The notes under the pieces: generated by a model
What the model was told of the DNA's origin: nothing
The model's database searches: none
The model's input: the letters and a program-made list of their open reading frames with translations, nothing else
Translations under genes and position numbers: made by a program
Shown: piece by piece, positions 25,201 to 35,040 of the stretch
How the letters are laid out: every line of letters starts with the position of its first letter
Position numbering within the stretch: position 1 is the stretch's first letter
DNA from: Avena insularis
Lineage: Eukaryota; Streptophyta; Magnoliopsida; Poales; Poaceae
Length of the DNA stretch: 64,000 nt
Direction: 5' to 3'
Assembly: GCA_023614405.1 (NCBI GenBank)
Contig: JAJUPC010000038.1
Coordinates: 806,001 to 870,000, forward strand

Positions 25201-25483
25201 GATCTATGGAAGGGTCGCTACTTTTGTTTAAGGCCTCTTAGGCCCTTTGCTAAGTTTGTTGTTTAGAGCAACTTGTTTGCTTCCATTGTTTGATGTAATG
25301 ATGGGTCTGTCACCCCTGTCTTGTATGACTGGTTTGTAACTCTCTTAAGAGTTTACCTTATTAATATATGGTTTGTATGTTCTGTAATGTTGCTGATCTT
25401 TCCCTACGCGTTTCGGAAGTTAGGTTAGGCTTATATCAGATGAGGGTCTGGTATTTGTCTAGCCCTGATCCCGGGTCGTGACA
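22210..25483 (+). repeat. Chromovirus E LTR1 (3,274 bp)
   Basis: The LTR runs from TGTAACATACC to GTCGTGACA. A TATA box (TCTATAAACC) sits at 22775-22784 and is repeated at about 31076-31085 in LTR2. The downstream GC-rich stretch to about 23350 is leader-like and gives spurious open frames on both strands. The remainder is AT-rich and holds no gene. Confidence 0.88.
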
Positions 25484-25488
25484 GATTT

Positions 25489-25500
25489 TGGTATCAGAGC
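25489..25500 (+). other. Primer-binding site of chromovirus E
   Basis: TGGTATCAGAGC lies five bases after the LTR1 end. It is the standard plant sequence complementary to the 3' end of initiator tRNA-Met, and fixes the original sense direction of the element as plus. Confidence 0.9.
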
Positions 25501-25994
25501 AGGACTGTTTGTAGGAAACCCTTCTAGCTGGTCGATGTTGAGTGTAGAGTTTGATAAAACTATTTGAAAGCTAAAAACTATTTGCAAAACTCTGAATAGG
25601 ACTCTTTTTACTTATTATCCAAGGTTGTTCTATTATTGAGTTATCTTACCTTGTTTTCTTTGCAAAGTTTTCACTTCTCGTCTAGCATTTCAAACTCTTA
25701 GGATATACGGGTTTAGGTTGTTTTCTTTCTAAGTACTTCATACTTGGTTGCAAGGCTCATAGTTTCCAAGATATGTCTGTGCAACTAAAGCATTGTTTTT
25801 CAACTTTGCTAAGGATGCCCCTAATCTCGCTCTCAATTCTTGTGTGACTTGTTGGTATCATATCATGCTTGTATTCCATTGTTATGGTTTGTATCTAAGT
25901 TGGTAGCATATAAGTTTCGTATGCTTGTTCTACTGCCATACTTAACGCATTGATATAGTTTTCATCCACATGTTCACCTCTACCATGGTCCTTT
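25501..25994 (+). other. Chromovirus E leader, left of inversion
   Basis: This AT-rich untranslated leader follows the primer-binding site. It ends abruptly at the inversion breakpoint and its continuation toward gag is probably the short piece at 30914-30982, now on the other strand. Confidence 0.6.
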
Positions 25995-26468
25995 GATACG
26001 TGAGATGAGAGGTGATGCAGGGCCGGGGACATGTCAGCCTTTGGGCCAGGCTTGGACTCCGGGTGGGCTTCCTGCTGGCGCCAGGGAGAGAGAAGGAGAT
26101 GGGCTGTGGCCCAGTAGCTAGGTTAGCTACATTTTTTATTTCTAGAAATGTTTTTCTATTTCTATTTCTATTTCTGATTTCCTTTTTGTAATTTGGATTT
26201 CAAATCTGTTTTGAATCTTTTAAATTTTACAGAAACTTTTGTAAAGTTTATGGATACAATAAGGAGCACTTGTAACTATTTGAGCACCATGCATTTCAGA
26301 ATTTTAAAAATATGGAACCATTTGCATTGATTCAAAAAGAGAGGGAAAACTATTAGGGTTTTAGGGTTTTGTTTGTTCTTATTCGATTAAATCTAAATGC
26401 AAGTGTAATGCATGCATGGAATGCTCAAACACAGTTTATTTATATTACACAAAAGATGGTATGTTACA
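25995..26468 (-). repeat. Inverted first 474 bp of chromovirus E LTR2
   Basis: On the minus strand this segment begins TGTAACATACC (26468) and matches 22210 to about 22681 of LTR1, including CCAGCAGGAAGCCCACCCGG. The rest of this LTR continues at 30983 on the plus strand. The polypurine tract (AAGTGGGGTAGAGC on the minus strand) adjoins it at 26469-26482. Confidence 0.85.
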
Positions 26469-26505
26469 GCTCTACCCCACTTACAAGAATCTCGACCCGA
26501 GATTC

Positions 26506-28146
26506 CTAGGTTTTAGAGAAGAAGGCGGGGTACTCAGATCGAAGACGATCTTCGCGTTCCCAGGTTGCTTCTGACTCAGAGTGATGAGACCATTGAACTT
26601 TCAGGAACTTGATGGTTTGACGACGAGTCATGCGCTCGGTTTCATCAAGAATACGAACAGGGTATTCTCGGTAGGTTAGATCATCTTGGAGATCCAAAGT
26701 TTCATGGTCCACACCACGAATGGGATCTTTTAAGCAACACTTGAGTTGAGACACATGAAAAACATCATGAACCTCTGGAAAAGTTGAAGGTAGATCCAAT
26801 TGGTAGGCAAGCTCACCCCGCTTGGAGAGAATGCGAAAGGGACCAACATAGCGAGGAGCCAATTTGCCTTTGATACCGTATCGATGGACACCCTTTAGAG
26901 GAGTGACCCGGAGGTAAACTTGATCACCAACTTCATAATGAACATCAAGATGATGACGATCATAGTTGGTCTTCTGACGAGATTAAGCGGCCTTCAGACG
27001 CTCTCGAATTATGCGAACTTGATCTTATACTTCTTGGATCATGTCCAGACCAAAGAATTGTCTTTCGCCGGTTTCTGTCCAATTCAGTGGTGTTCGACAT
27101 GTTCTCCCATACAGGAATTGGAAAGGTGCCATGCCCAAGCTGGATTGAAAACTGTTGTTATAGGAGAACTCCGCAAAAGGAAGACATTTCTCCCAGTTCT
27201 TTCCAAAGGATATGACACACGCTCTGAGCATGTCTTCAAGAATTTGATTCACTCTTTCAGTTTAACCACCGGTTTTACGATGATAGGCTGTGCTGAAGGA
27301 GGCATGAGTTCCCATTGATTCTTGCAAACTTTGCCAGAATTTGGAAGTAAACAAACTTCCACGATCAGAGATGATCTTCTTGGGAACACCGTGAAGAACG
27401 ACGATCTGAGAGATGTATAGCTCAGCCATTTGACTAGCACGGATAGTTTCTCGAACCGGAAGGAAATGAGCAACTTTAGATAACCGATCAACTATTACCC
27501 ATATGGTATCATTTCCTGCTTGTGTCCTTGGGAGTACAGTAATAAAATCCATACCAATTATAGCGCATTTCCACTCAGGAATTTTCAACGGTTGCAGTAG
27601 TCCACCAGAACTTTGGTGTTCAGCCTTTACACGACGGCAAATGTCGAACTCTGCAACAAAGCGAGCGATTTCTGGTTTCATCCCACTCCACCAGAATCTT
27701 TGACGGAGATCTCGGTACATCTTGGTACCACCAGAATGGATAGATAGAGGGGATTCGTGAGCTTCCAGAAGAATTAGATCTTTAATTTTCCGACTGTTTG
27801 GAACCACTAGCCGGTTACTGAAGTATAGAATACCTTGATCATTGACGGAGAAACATTTAGCTTCACCGCTTGCAACACATTCTTTGATCTTGGTAACTTC
27901 ATCATCTTGCTTTTGAGATTCCTTGATTTGATCCTCTAGAGAAGATTTTATTTCAAGGTTAGCAAGGAATCCACAAGGAACCACTTCAAGGTTAAGAAAC
28001 TTGATTTCCTCGTAGAGAACAGGTTGGGCTTGTGAAATCATTAGATTGTTGCAATAAGACTTCCGACTTAGCGCATCAGCTACGACATTGGCTTTGCCAG
28101 GTTGGTAGTTGAGACCCAAATCATAATATTTGATGAGTTCCAACCA
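26506..28146 (-). pseudogene. pol: Chromovirus E integrase and chromodomain remnant
   Basis: This is the 3' half of pol, continuing the frame of the block upstream after a TGA at 28144-28146 (CGA expected in RQRRWLEL). The long part to 27262 shows the linker GKANVVADALSR, the zinc domain (HSGGTKMYRDLRQRFWW with CRRVKAEH), and the integrase core with Asp in IIGMDFITVLP and ISDRGSLF. The segment with the catalytic Glu is degraded: HRKTGG-stop stands where HPQTDGQ is usual. Further stops follow near 27250, 27025 and 26980. The end (26506-26862) carries KLAPRYVGPFRIL and a C-terminal chromodomain (KFLKVQWSHHSESEATWE), which would guide insertion to chromatin and marks this as a chromovirus. Confidence 0.88.
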
Positions 28147-30216
28147 TCATCTTTGCCTGAGATTCAGATCTGGCTGGGTGAAGAGATACTTTAGTCTTTG
28201 ATGATCCGAGTAAAGTTCGCAATGGTTACCGATGAGGTAATGTCGCCATTGCTTGAGAGCATGAACAACAGTGGCGAGCTCGAGATCATGGGTTGGATAA
28301 TTGTTCTCATGTGGCTTCAACTGCCGAGAAGAATAGGCCACTACATGACCATCTTGCATCAACACACAACCGAGCCCTTGGAGAGAAGCATCACAATAGA
28401 TGACGAAGTCCTTGCTTGTATCCGGGAGAACAAGCACAGGAGCGGTGGTTAGCTTGGTTTTCAAAGCTTGGAAACTTTCTTCTGCCTTTTCTAACCATTC
28501 AAACTGCTTATCTTTCTTAAGAAGATCCGTCATAGGCTTGGCTATCTTAGAGAAGTTCTCGATGAATCGACGGTAATATCCTGCCATTCCGAGAAAACTT
28601 CGGACTTCCTTGACTGAAGTAGGTGACTTCCATTCCAGAATGGTCTGAACCTTATCCGGTATGACAGCGACACCACTTGCAGACACGACATGACCAAGGA
28701 AGACGAGCTCTTGTAACCAGAACTCACATTTGGAAAACTTGGCGTAGAGACGATGTTCATGAAGTTTAGTCAATACCAAACGTAGATGTTCAGCATGCTC
28801 TTCTTCGGTCTTGGAATAGATTAGAATGTCATCAGTGTATACCATGACGAACTTGTCGAGATACTCCATGAAGACGGAGTTCATGAGCCTCATAAATGTG
28901 GCAGGGGCATTGGTTAACCCGAAGGACATGACTGTATAATCGTAAATACCATAACGAGTCGTGAATGCTGTCTTTGGGATATCTTCCTTCCTGATCTTGA
29001 TTTGATGATAACCTGATCTTAAGTCCATTTTGGAGAAGACAGTGGCACCACTTAATTGATCAAAGAGGTCGTTTATCCGGGGAAGTGGGTACTTATTCTT
29101 GATTGTCACCGCGTTGAGTGGACGGTAATCAACCACCAATCTTGGAATATTTGTATCCCGCTTCTTGACAAAGATGGTAGGGCAACCCCAAGAGGATGTA
29201 CTAGGTTGTATATATCCTAGACCCTCTAACTCTTCAAGTTTCTTCTTTAACTCAACCAACTCATGAGGAGGCATGCGATAAGGTCTTTTGGAGATAGGAG
29301 CAGTTCCAGGAACTAGCTCAATGACAAACTCCACACATCGATCAGGTGGCATGCTAGGCAACTCTTCAGGAAAGACATCCGCAAAATCACAGACTACGAG
29401 GACATCTTGGACCTCGAGAGTAGGTAGAACATCCATGGCATACAACTCCGAGAAAGGTTTAAGAACTGCTGACGGAGACTTTGAACCATCAGTCCAATAC
29501 TTGACAGTTATGCCACCAGGAGAGGTCACAGAAACTGTTCTGAGTGCACAGTCAATGACGGCTTGATACTTGGTTAACCAGTCCATGCCCAGAATGACAT
29601 CAATGTCACATGACTTGAGTGCAACGAAAGAAGTGGGGAACTTCTGGTAGGCTATGTCAATCTCATTCCCATGACTAACCATAGTGGTGAACCAGCTAGA
29701 ACCCGGGGAATGGATGGTTAAAGGGGTGGACAAAGGTTCAAAATTTATCCCATGCTCTTGAGCGAACAAATTTGACATGAATGTATGCGATGCTCCAGAA
29801 TCAAACAAAACTGTTGCGAGAATTGAATTGACATGGAGCATACCCAGAATGACGCGTGGATCTTCCTGAGCTTCCTCAACAGTTACATGGGTTAGACGAC
29901 CACGTCCAACACCTTGAGATTTATCATTCTTCTTTGTCTGCTGATCATTACGTCCGGCAGCCCTTTGAGAACACTCCCTTGAGTAGTGACCAGGCTGACC
30001 ACAGGAGTAACAGGTAACCCCAGTGTGAGAACCAGCAGGAGAGTGATAGTTTGATCCACCAGCATTTGACTGCGGCTGACGAGAATTATTTCCAGAAGAC
30101 TTGGGTGCATAAGGAGCTCGAGGCACAACACTGTATGGAACAAAGACACGACGCTGTTTGTTACCAGAGGAAGAAGCACGAGAATTTCCTTCTTCACGCT
30201 TCTGAGACACTTCCAT
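28147..30216 (-). CDS. pol: Chromovirus E gag end, protease, reverse transcriptase, RNase H (689-codon open frame)
   Basis: This is the longest open frame in the window. A gag zinc knuckle ([14 protein letters not shown]) lies at residues 69-82. The protease site is [11 protein letters not shown] (Asp at 139) with ILGMDWL near 208-213. RT has [44 protein letters not shown] and the catalytic YTDD at 460-463. RNase H begins at [13 protein letters not shown], near 605. The active-site residues look intact, but the product would lack integrase because of a premature TGA. Upstream, a TAG separates it from the gag start. The whole frame lies opposite to the direction of the element's own LTR promoter, so sense expression from LTR1 is not possible. 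Confidence 0.9.
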   Translation of the reverse strand: MEVSQKREEGNSRASSSGNKQRRVFVPYSVVPRAPYAPKSSGNNSRQPQSNAGGSNYHSPAGSHTGVTCYSCGQPGHYSRECSQRAAGRNDQQTKKNDKSQGVGRGRLTHVTVEEAQEDPRVILGMLHVNSILATVLFDSGASHTFMSNLFAQEHGINFEPLSTPLTIHSPGSSWFTTMVSHGNEIDIAYQKFPTSFVALKSCDIDVILGMDWLTKYQAVIDCALRTVSVTSPGGITVKYWTDGSKSPSAVLKPFSELYAMDVLPTLEVQDVLVVCDFADVFPEELPSMPPDRCVEFVIELVPGTAPISKRPYRMPPHELVELKKKLEELEGLGYIQPSTSSWGCPTIFVKKRDTNIPRLVVDYRPLNAVTIKNKYPLPRINDLFDQLSGATVFSKMDLRSGYHQIKIRKEDIPKTAFTTRYGIYDYTVMSFGLTNAPATFMRLMNSVFMEYLDKFVMVYTDDILIYSKTEEEHAEHLRLVLTKLHEHRLYAKFSKCEFWLQELVFLGHVVSASGVAVIPDKVQTILEWKSPTSVKEVRSFLGMAGYYRRFIENFSKIAKPMTDLLKKDKQFEWLEKAEESFQALKTKLTTAPVLVLPDTSKDFVIYCDASLQGLGCVLMQDGHVVAYSSRQLKPHENNYPTHDLELATVVHALKQWRHYLIGNHCELYSDHQRLKYLFTQPDLNLRQR

Positions 30217-30913
30217 ATCCTACCTTCCATGCTCTAAGGTAAGAGCCTGATTGTGCAAGTCCTGCAAAGACTGGAACTTGAAGGGAAGCAACTCGTATCG
30301 AAGTGCAGGGTGAAGTCCCTTATGGAACAGCTCTTGCTTCTCTTCATCATTGGTCACATCCCTGGTTGCATAACGATCCAGGCGAGTAAACTCACGCCCA
30401 TAGGCTTCAATATCCTTGCGCCCCTAAGTCAGATCCAAAAACTCCCTCCTTTTGAGATCCATGATGGGCTTAGGGATATAAGAGGCACGAAATGCTGCAA
30501 CAAACTCCTCCCAGGTAACAACATGTCCCTGAGCTTGCAAATTCTGAAAACCTTCCCACCAAACACCAGCCTCACCCTCTAGTTGATAGGTGGCGAAGTT
30601 GACACGGTCAGCAGGACGGACACAAAGAGCACTGAACTTGTGCTCTATGGTATGGAGCCAATCATCAGCTTCAAGGGTCTCCTTGGAGTGGGTGAAGATT
30701 GGAGGAAAAGAGCGGATGAAATCTCCAAGTGTGACATAGTCGTCAGGACGACGTTCAGTGTTCTGCGCCACACGCTCCAGAAGGCGTTCACTCCCGCAGA
30801 CGGTTGGTCTCAATATTGTTGAGAACCTCGGCCATTGTGGGAGGTGGCAGAAGTTCCTGATCAGCATCGTTGTTTCCTCGACGGCCAACAGAACCACGAG
30901 TACCAGCCGGCAT
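30217..30913 (-). pseudogene. gag: Chromovirus E gag N-terminal part
   Basis: The probable gag start is the ATG at 30913 (MPAGTRGSVGRRGNN). A frameshift near 30790 moves the reading into the frame that carries the capsid domain: DDYVTLGDFIRSFPPIF, then EADDWLHTIEHKF, LEGEAGVWWEGF and the later EEFVAAFRASYIP. Stops at 30424-30426 and near 30220 interrupt it before the zinc-knuckle part. The domain order and spacing are those of a plant chromovirus gag. Confidence 0.82.
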
Positions 30914-30982
30914 CCTGAGGAGAAAACATAAACCATAAGAATGGATTCACCAAAAAGGGTACAACAAGGGAGGGCAAAACCA
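30914..30982 (-). other. Inverted leader piece next to gag
   Basis: About 70 bases upstream of the gag ATG lie before the right inversion breakpoint. Sequence to the right (30983 on) matches LTR1 from 22682 in plus orientation, beginning GTCTTC. Confidence 0.65.
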
Positions 30983-33790
30983 GTCTTCGTCGATGATGAG
31001 CAGCAGCTCGCTGTCGCGCCGCCCGTCGTCCGTCGTCATTGGCGTGCGCCAGGATTCGTGCCGCCGCTCTGGTCGTCTATAAACCGCCACCGTAGCCGCC
31101 AACAAACCCTAGCTCGCCATTTTTCCCCTCTCCCTAGCTCTCTAGCGCCATGACCGAACCCTAGCTGCGCCCGTGCTGTGTCGCCTTGCCGTCTCCGGCC
31201 ACCTCACGGCTAACCGAGGCCGCCAATGGAACCGCCTCATCGCGAAGCTCATCTCCACCGAAGGAATGGACCCCGCGTCCTTCGAATCCTCGCCATTGAC
31301 CTCTTCTCTCCCGACGTCATCCGCCGCTCTCCGACGACGATTCCGGATCGCTTCGCCGACCCCTCCGTTGCATCCGTGGTGAGCCTGCGGTCCTCACAGA
31401 CCTCCTCTCTCGCCTCCTCTCGCTCTTTGTCGTTGGCTCCATGAGCATCTACAAGCCCCGCCACCGCGCGTCGTCGTGTGTCGTGCTCCGACGACCATCC
31501 CAGGGCGGCGCCGCCACTATCTGGCTCCCCGCGACACCCTCTCTCTATCGCGCCCCTCCGCGCATCCAGGCGAGCACGGGATAGTTGGATCCTTGCTCGA
31601 TCCGAGGGTGAGCTCCATTGCTGATGTCATGCTGACATCAGCATGAGGCAATAACTCTTTTTTCTTTTATTAATTATTTTGTAAATAGAAAATAATATGA
31701 CAGGTGGGCCATACCTGTCAGGATTTTAATAATATCTGTAATATCTTCTGAAATGAATAAAATTCTGACATGTGGGCCCAAGTTTGGGAATTAATTTAAA
31801 TATTCCAAAAATGTTTAAAATGAATTAAAATTTGGGAAATTCATAACTAATTCATTTTAAATCAGAAAAATACAAATAATATACGAAAATGTTCAGAAAA
31901 ATGAAACCTACCCAACTAAGCTATAATCATACATTGTTAATCAACTTTGACATCAAGTTTAATTAGAAGAACCAATTGAACCCCATAGGTGATTCCGATG
32001 ATCTCCCTGTTTTAGGGTTTGGATCTTCGAAACCCCCTTTAAAGTGATAAAGCATGCCTTAGGGTTCAATCAAACACTATTTAACTTGTCATATCATCCA
32101 TATTGTATGAGCATTGCACATGCCATGTGTTGAGTGTTGCTTTCTCTTTCCAGTGATTAGTTCTCGCGAATAGGAACCGAACCTGAAGCTGAAGTCAACG
32201 CCACCGAAGAGCAGTACCAGACCAACAATGGACAAGGCAAGTGAAGCCCCACTCATACATATGAATCCTATGATTACAAAGTATTTTATTCTCGTCATAT
32301 GCATTCGGTTCAAATAGTTTTTTGTTAGTAGGCAGAGTAACCCTGTTTGATGCATGTTATTTTTTGTGAACTATATTACCTGATCCACCGCTCCTAGCAT
32401 AACTATGGTTTGGCTTATGAGCGTCGCTAGTGCCACAAGTTCGGTCAAGCTTAGCCATGCTTAGTGTTTCGATGCTGGTCATTCAAGTGATGCACCGGAG
32501 ATGCGAATGAATCTAGTATGGTAGGTTGTGGTGATGTGATCAGAGATGAATGATAAACATGCTAAGGCTCGTATGGGAGGCCACATGGGTTGTGGTTTTT
32601 GTAGTCCCATACTTGCCACCCCTAGGACCCGATGTTCTTGCCTCTTGAACCAAGATGAGCGTACAACCACACGGGGGCCTAGAAACCCCCTCGACCAACT
32701 AACTTGCCTAGTAGATTCCATGAGTCACATAGTTCGAGCTTTCCATTCGACATACGCATATTGGTTGTTCCTGAATGGAGGTGAAGGAGGTACATTCATA
32801 CAGGTAGGTAAGCGTGGCAGGGAATGGGAGATGCTTGGCATCCGTAATCTCAAACCCTGTTCACATAGCTAGGGACCGACTTCAGGACTCGACCCGATAC
32901 GGCGGCATCTCCTTAGTGCGTGACTCATGGTCTCGACGAAAGAAGGGTAAAGGTCGTGGTCAACCACTCTCTGCCGGCCTTCCAGGGAAGAGGGCTAATA
33001 ATTTGGCATTAAGAATCAGTTGGTACGTGTGGGTAAAGTTGTGCACCCCTGGAGGGTTATTAATCTTTTCGAAAAGCCATGTCCACGGTTATGAACGACT
33101 TGGGAACGGACGTGAAGATCATAGAGAACTATAACCGAATGTTAAAACTTGTCAACTAAAGTGAGATCCGGAATACTTCCTCGGGGTTGTTGAGAGGGTA
33201 GTCCGGGAAGAGTTGTTCACTTGGTGATGATGCTTGGTGGATATCAAAGATGAATTGAAGGGCTAGAGTTGAAGTCTTCTTATCCCCTTTTGAAAATGAT
33301 CTGACTAGACGAGTTTCTTCCCCCTCTGGTTTTGAAAACAAAAGATGGCTTTATGCAAAATAACTCCACTAGCCATAAGTCTTGCGGAGTACACCCTGTA
33401 CTCAGCCTTTCTTCGTTGGTGTTTTCCACAGATGATGCTACTCCAACTGAAGGTGGTTTCTATGTCAAAGTCGACGAGTAGTCGGGGGTTCCCGGGCAGC
33501 AGCCTAGGATCTATGGAAGGGTCGCTACTTTTGTTTAAGGCCTCTTAGGCCCTTTGCTAAGTTTGTTGTTTAGAGAAACTTGTTTGCTTCCGTTGTTTGA
33601 TGTAATGATGGGTCTGTGACCCCTGTCTTGTATGACTGGTTTGTAACTTTCTCAAGAGTTTACCTTATTAATATATGGTTTGTATGTTCTGTAATGTTAC
33701 CGATCTTTCCCTGCGCGTTTCAGAATTTAGGTTAGGCTTATATCAGATGAGGGTCTGGTATTTGTCTAGCCCTGATCCCGGGTCGTGACA
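30983..33790 (+). repeat. Chromovirus E LTR2, remaining 2,808 bp
   Basis: This part is colinear with 22682-25483 of LTR1 and very similar throughout, ending GGTCGTGACA at the TAGCA duplication. Added to the inverted 474 bp, its length matches LTR1 within a few bases. It contains the TATA box at about 31076-31085. No gene is present. Confidence 0.88.
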
Positions 33791-33925
33791 TAGCATGGAT
33801 TGGACATTAGACAAATCAACAATCTACAAGGAAAACATGAGATAATCCAGTAGAAATGTAAACCTAGAGGAGACTAGGCTCAATCACGTTTTAGCTAATT
33901 AGGCAAAGAAGATACACAATCTTAA

Positions 33926-34523
33926 TTAAGCAAAGAAGGATAGATAGTAATTCACAAACATAGGTTCACGATCCAAACAAACACACATACAACACAAGAT
34001 CTCGTGGTAGAAAGAAAACTTGACCAGTACTAGAAGAAGATAGTAGATTATTGGCTGTCTACATCTAGCTGACATAACCTTCAGTTCACTCCATTGTCGC
34101 TGTAGAACCACCGCCGGTAGGGGTAGGGGTGGTGGTGGACTGGTATCGGACCAGAACGGCTGTTCTTTATCCCACAGGACCAGGTACACCACGGGCAGCA
34201 TCACCACCACCACCGTGCAAAGCACCGCGTTCATCGCCATGCCCACGGTGATGCACACCGTTTTGCCCAGGAATAGTGCACCGCCGCCCAGCACCATGAA
34301 CGACCGCTCGACCACTCCTAGAACCTCAAGCAGTTTGACACCCTGTATACCAGAAGACGAATTTAGCATCCCCTAAAGCATCGTCTAAACAACATAGAAG
34401 GTAGCACGGAGTAAGGGGATTTGGGGTAGATGGGAGAGGAAGGGACTCACAGGGCGATGGATAATCGGCTCCAGATCTGGATCTCGCCCGGGGTCATGGG
34501 CGGCCAGACTTTCGAGCATCATC
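33926..34523 (-). pseudogene. Probable captured host gene in CACTA, two exons, membrane protein-like
   Basis: On the minus strand, exon 1 (ATG ATG near 34518-34523, to 34451; MMLESLAAHDPGRDPDLEP) is separated from exon 2 (34342 to 33926) by a clean 108-bp GT-AG intron that keeps the frame. Exon 2 reads KLLEVLGVVERSFMVLGGG, then GKTVCITVGMAMNAVLCTVVVV and LPVVYLVLW: two closely spaced hydrophobic, probably membrane-spanning stretches, followed by a proline-rich piece. I do not recognise the family. Upstream in the exon 1 frame (VLSQEEDVLYLDP) coding character continues to a TAG near 34570, so the original start may have been lost. It is non-retroviral and lies inside the CACTA transposon, as in gene-capturing CACTA elements. 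Confidence 0.5.
34343..34450 (-). other. Candidate intron of the captured gene
   Basis: On the minus strand this 108-bp segment starts GTGAGTCCCTTCC and ends TCTGGTATACAG. Removing it joins IIHRP to GVKLLEVL without a change of frame. Intact splice signals suggest capture at the DNA level rather than from mRNA. Confidence 0.6.
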
Positions 34524-35040
34524 GGGTCGAGGTAGAGCACATCCTCCTCTTGAGAGAGCACTGGCTTCGATGGATACTTCTATGCTTGCAGCAGCGCCGC
34601 CTTGGGAGGGAGAGGGAGGCATCGAGCTCCTCATCTGTGCTACCAGGCGCCTGCGGAGTAGAGGGGTAGAGAGGAGGAGATGGATGGGGAGAGAAAAAAA
34701 GACGAGGAAGGCCGCATGGCTATGGATCTGTGGGTGGGGAAGAGCGATTTGGAGGTGGCGGCGGGGCCGCGCGGCTATGGATCTTTGGGTGGCCGGTGGC
34801 GGTGGCAGGGAGAGAGAAGAAGACGGGTTATGAGAGTTAGGGTTTGCGATAGTTTGCTCCCCCCGCCCCGCACTCCCGCTTTCTGAATTTGGTTTCCCGC
34901 TTTCTGTCGTGACACGATTTCAGGGAGTGAAATTTTGGCCGTTGGATGCTGGTCATGTAGACGGGCGAGATCTGATCCAAAGGGTGATCCGTGGGTAGTC
35001 TGTTTCAGTCCTCTCATTGCTTGGTTTATTCTAACATGTA
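34524..35040. other. GC-rich stretch upstream of captured gene
   Basis: Read on the minus strand, this resembles the 5' untranslated region and promoter side of the captured gene: C-rich and T-rich with GCCGCC-type runs. Open frames on the plus strand (MDGERKKDEEG and similar) are low-complexity Arg/Gly/Glu and not credible proteins. Confidence 0.4.

Larger units (their letters stand above)
22210..33790 (+). mobile_element. Chromovirus E (Ty3/gypsy, Tekay-like) with internally inverted gag-pol
   Basis: The element is bounded by TGTAACATACC at 22210 and GGTCGTGACA at 33790, with the 5-bp duplication TAGCA on both sides (22205-22209, 33791-33795). LTR1 is complete (22210-25483). A primer-binding site follows it on the plus strand. 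From about 25995 to 30982 everything is reverse-complemented: first 474 bp that match the start of the LTR, then the polypurine tract, pol and gag in minus orientation. The remaining LTR2 resumes in plus orientation at 30983. Turning that block round would give a normal LTR-PBS-gag-pol-PPT-LTR order with equal LTR lengths. The element lies inside the CACTA transposon. Confidence 0.9.
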
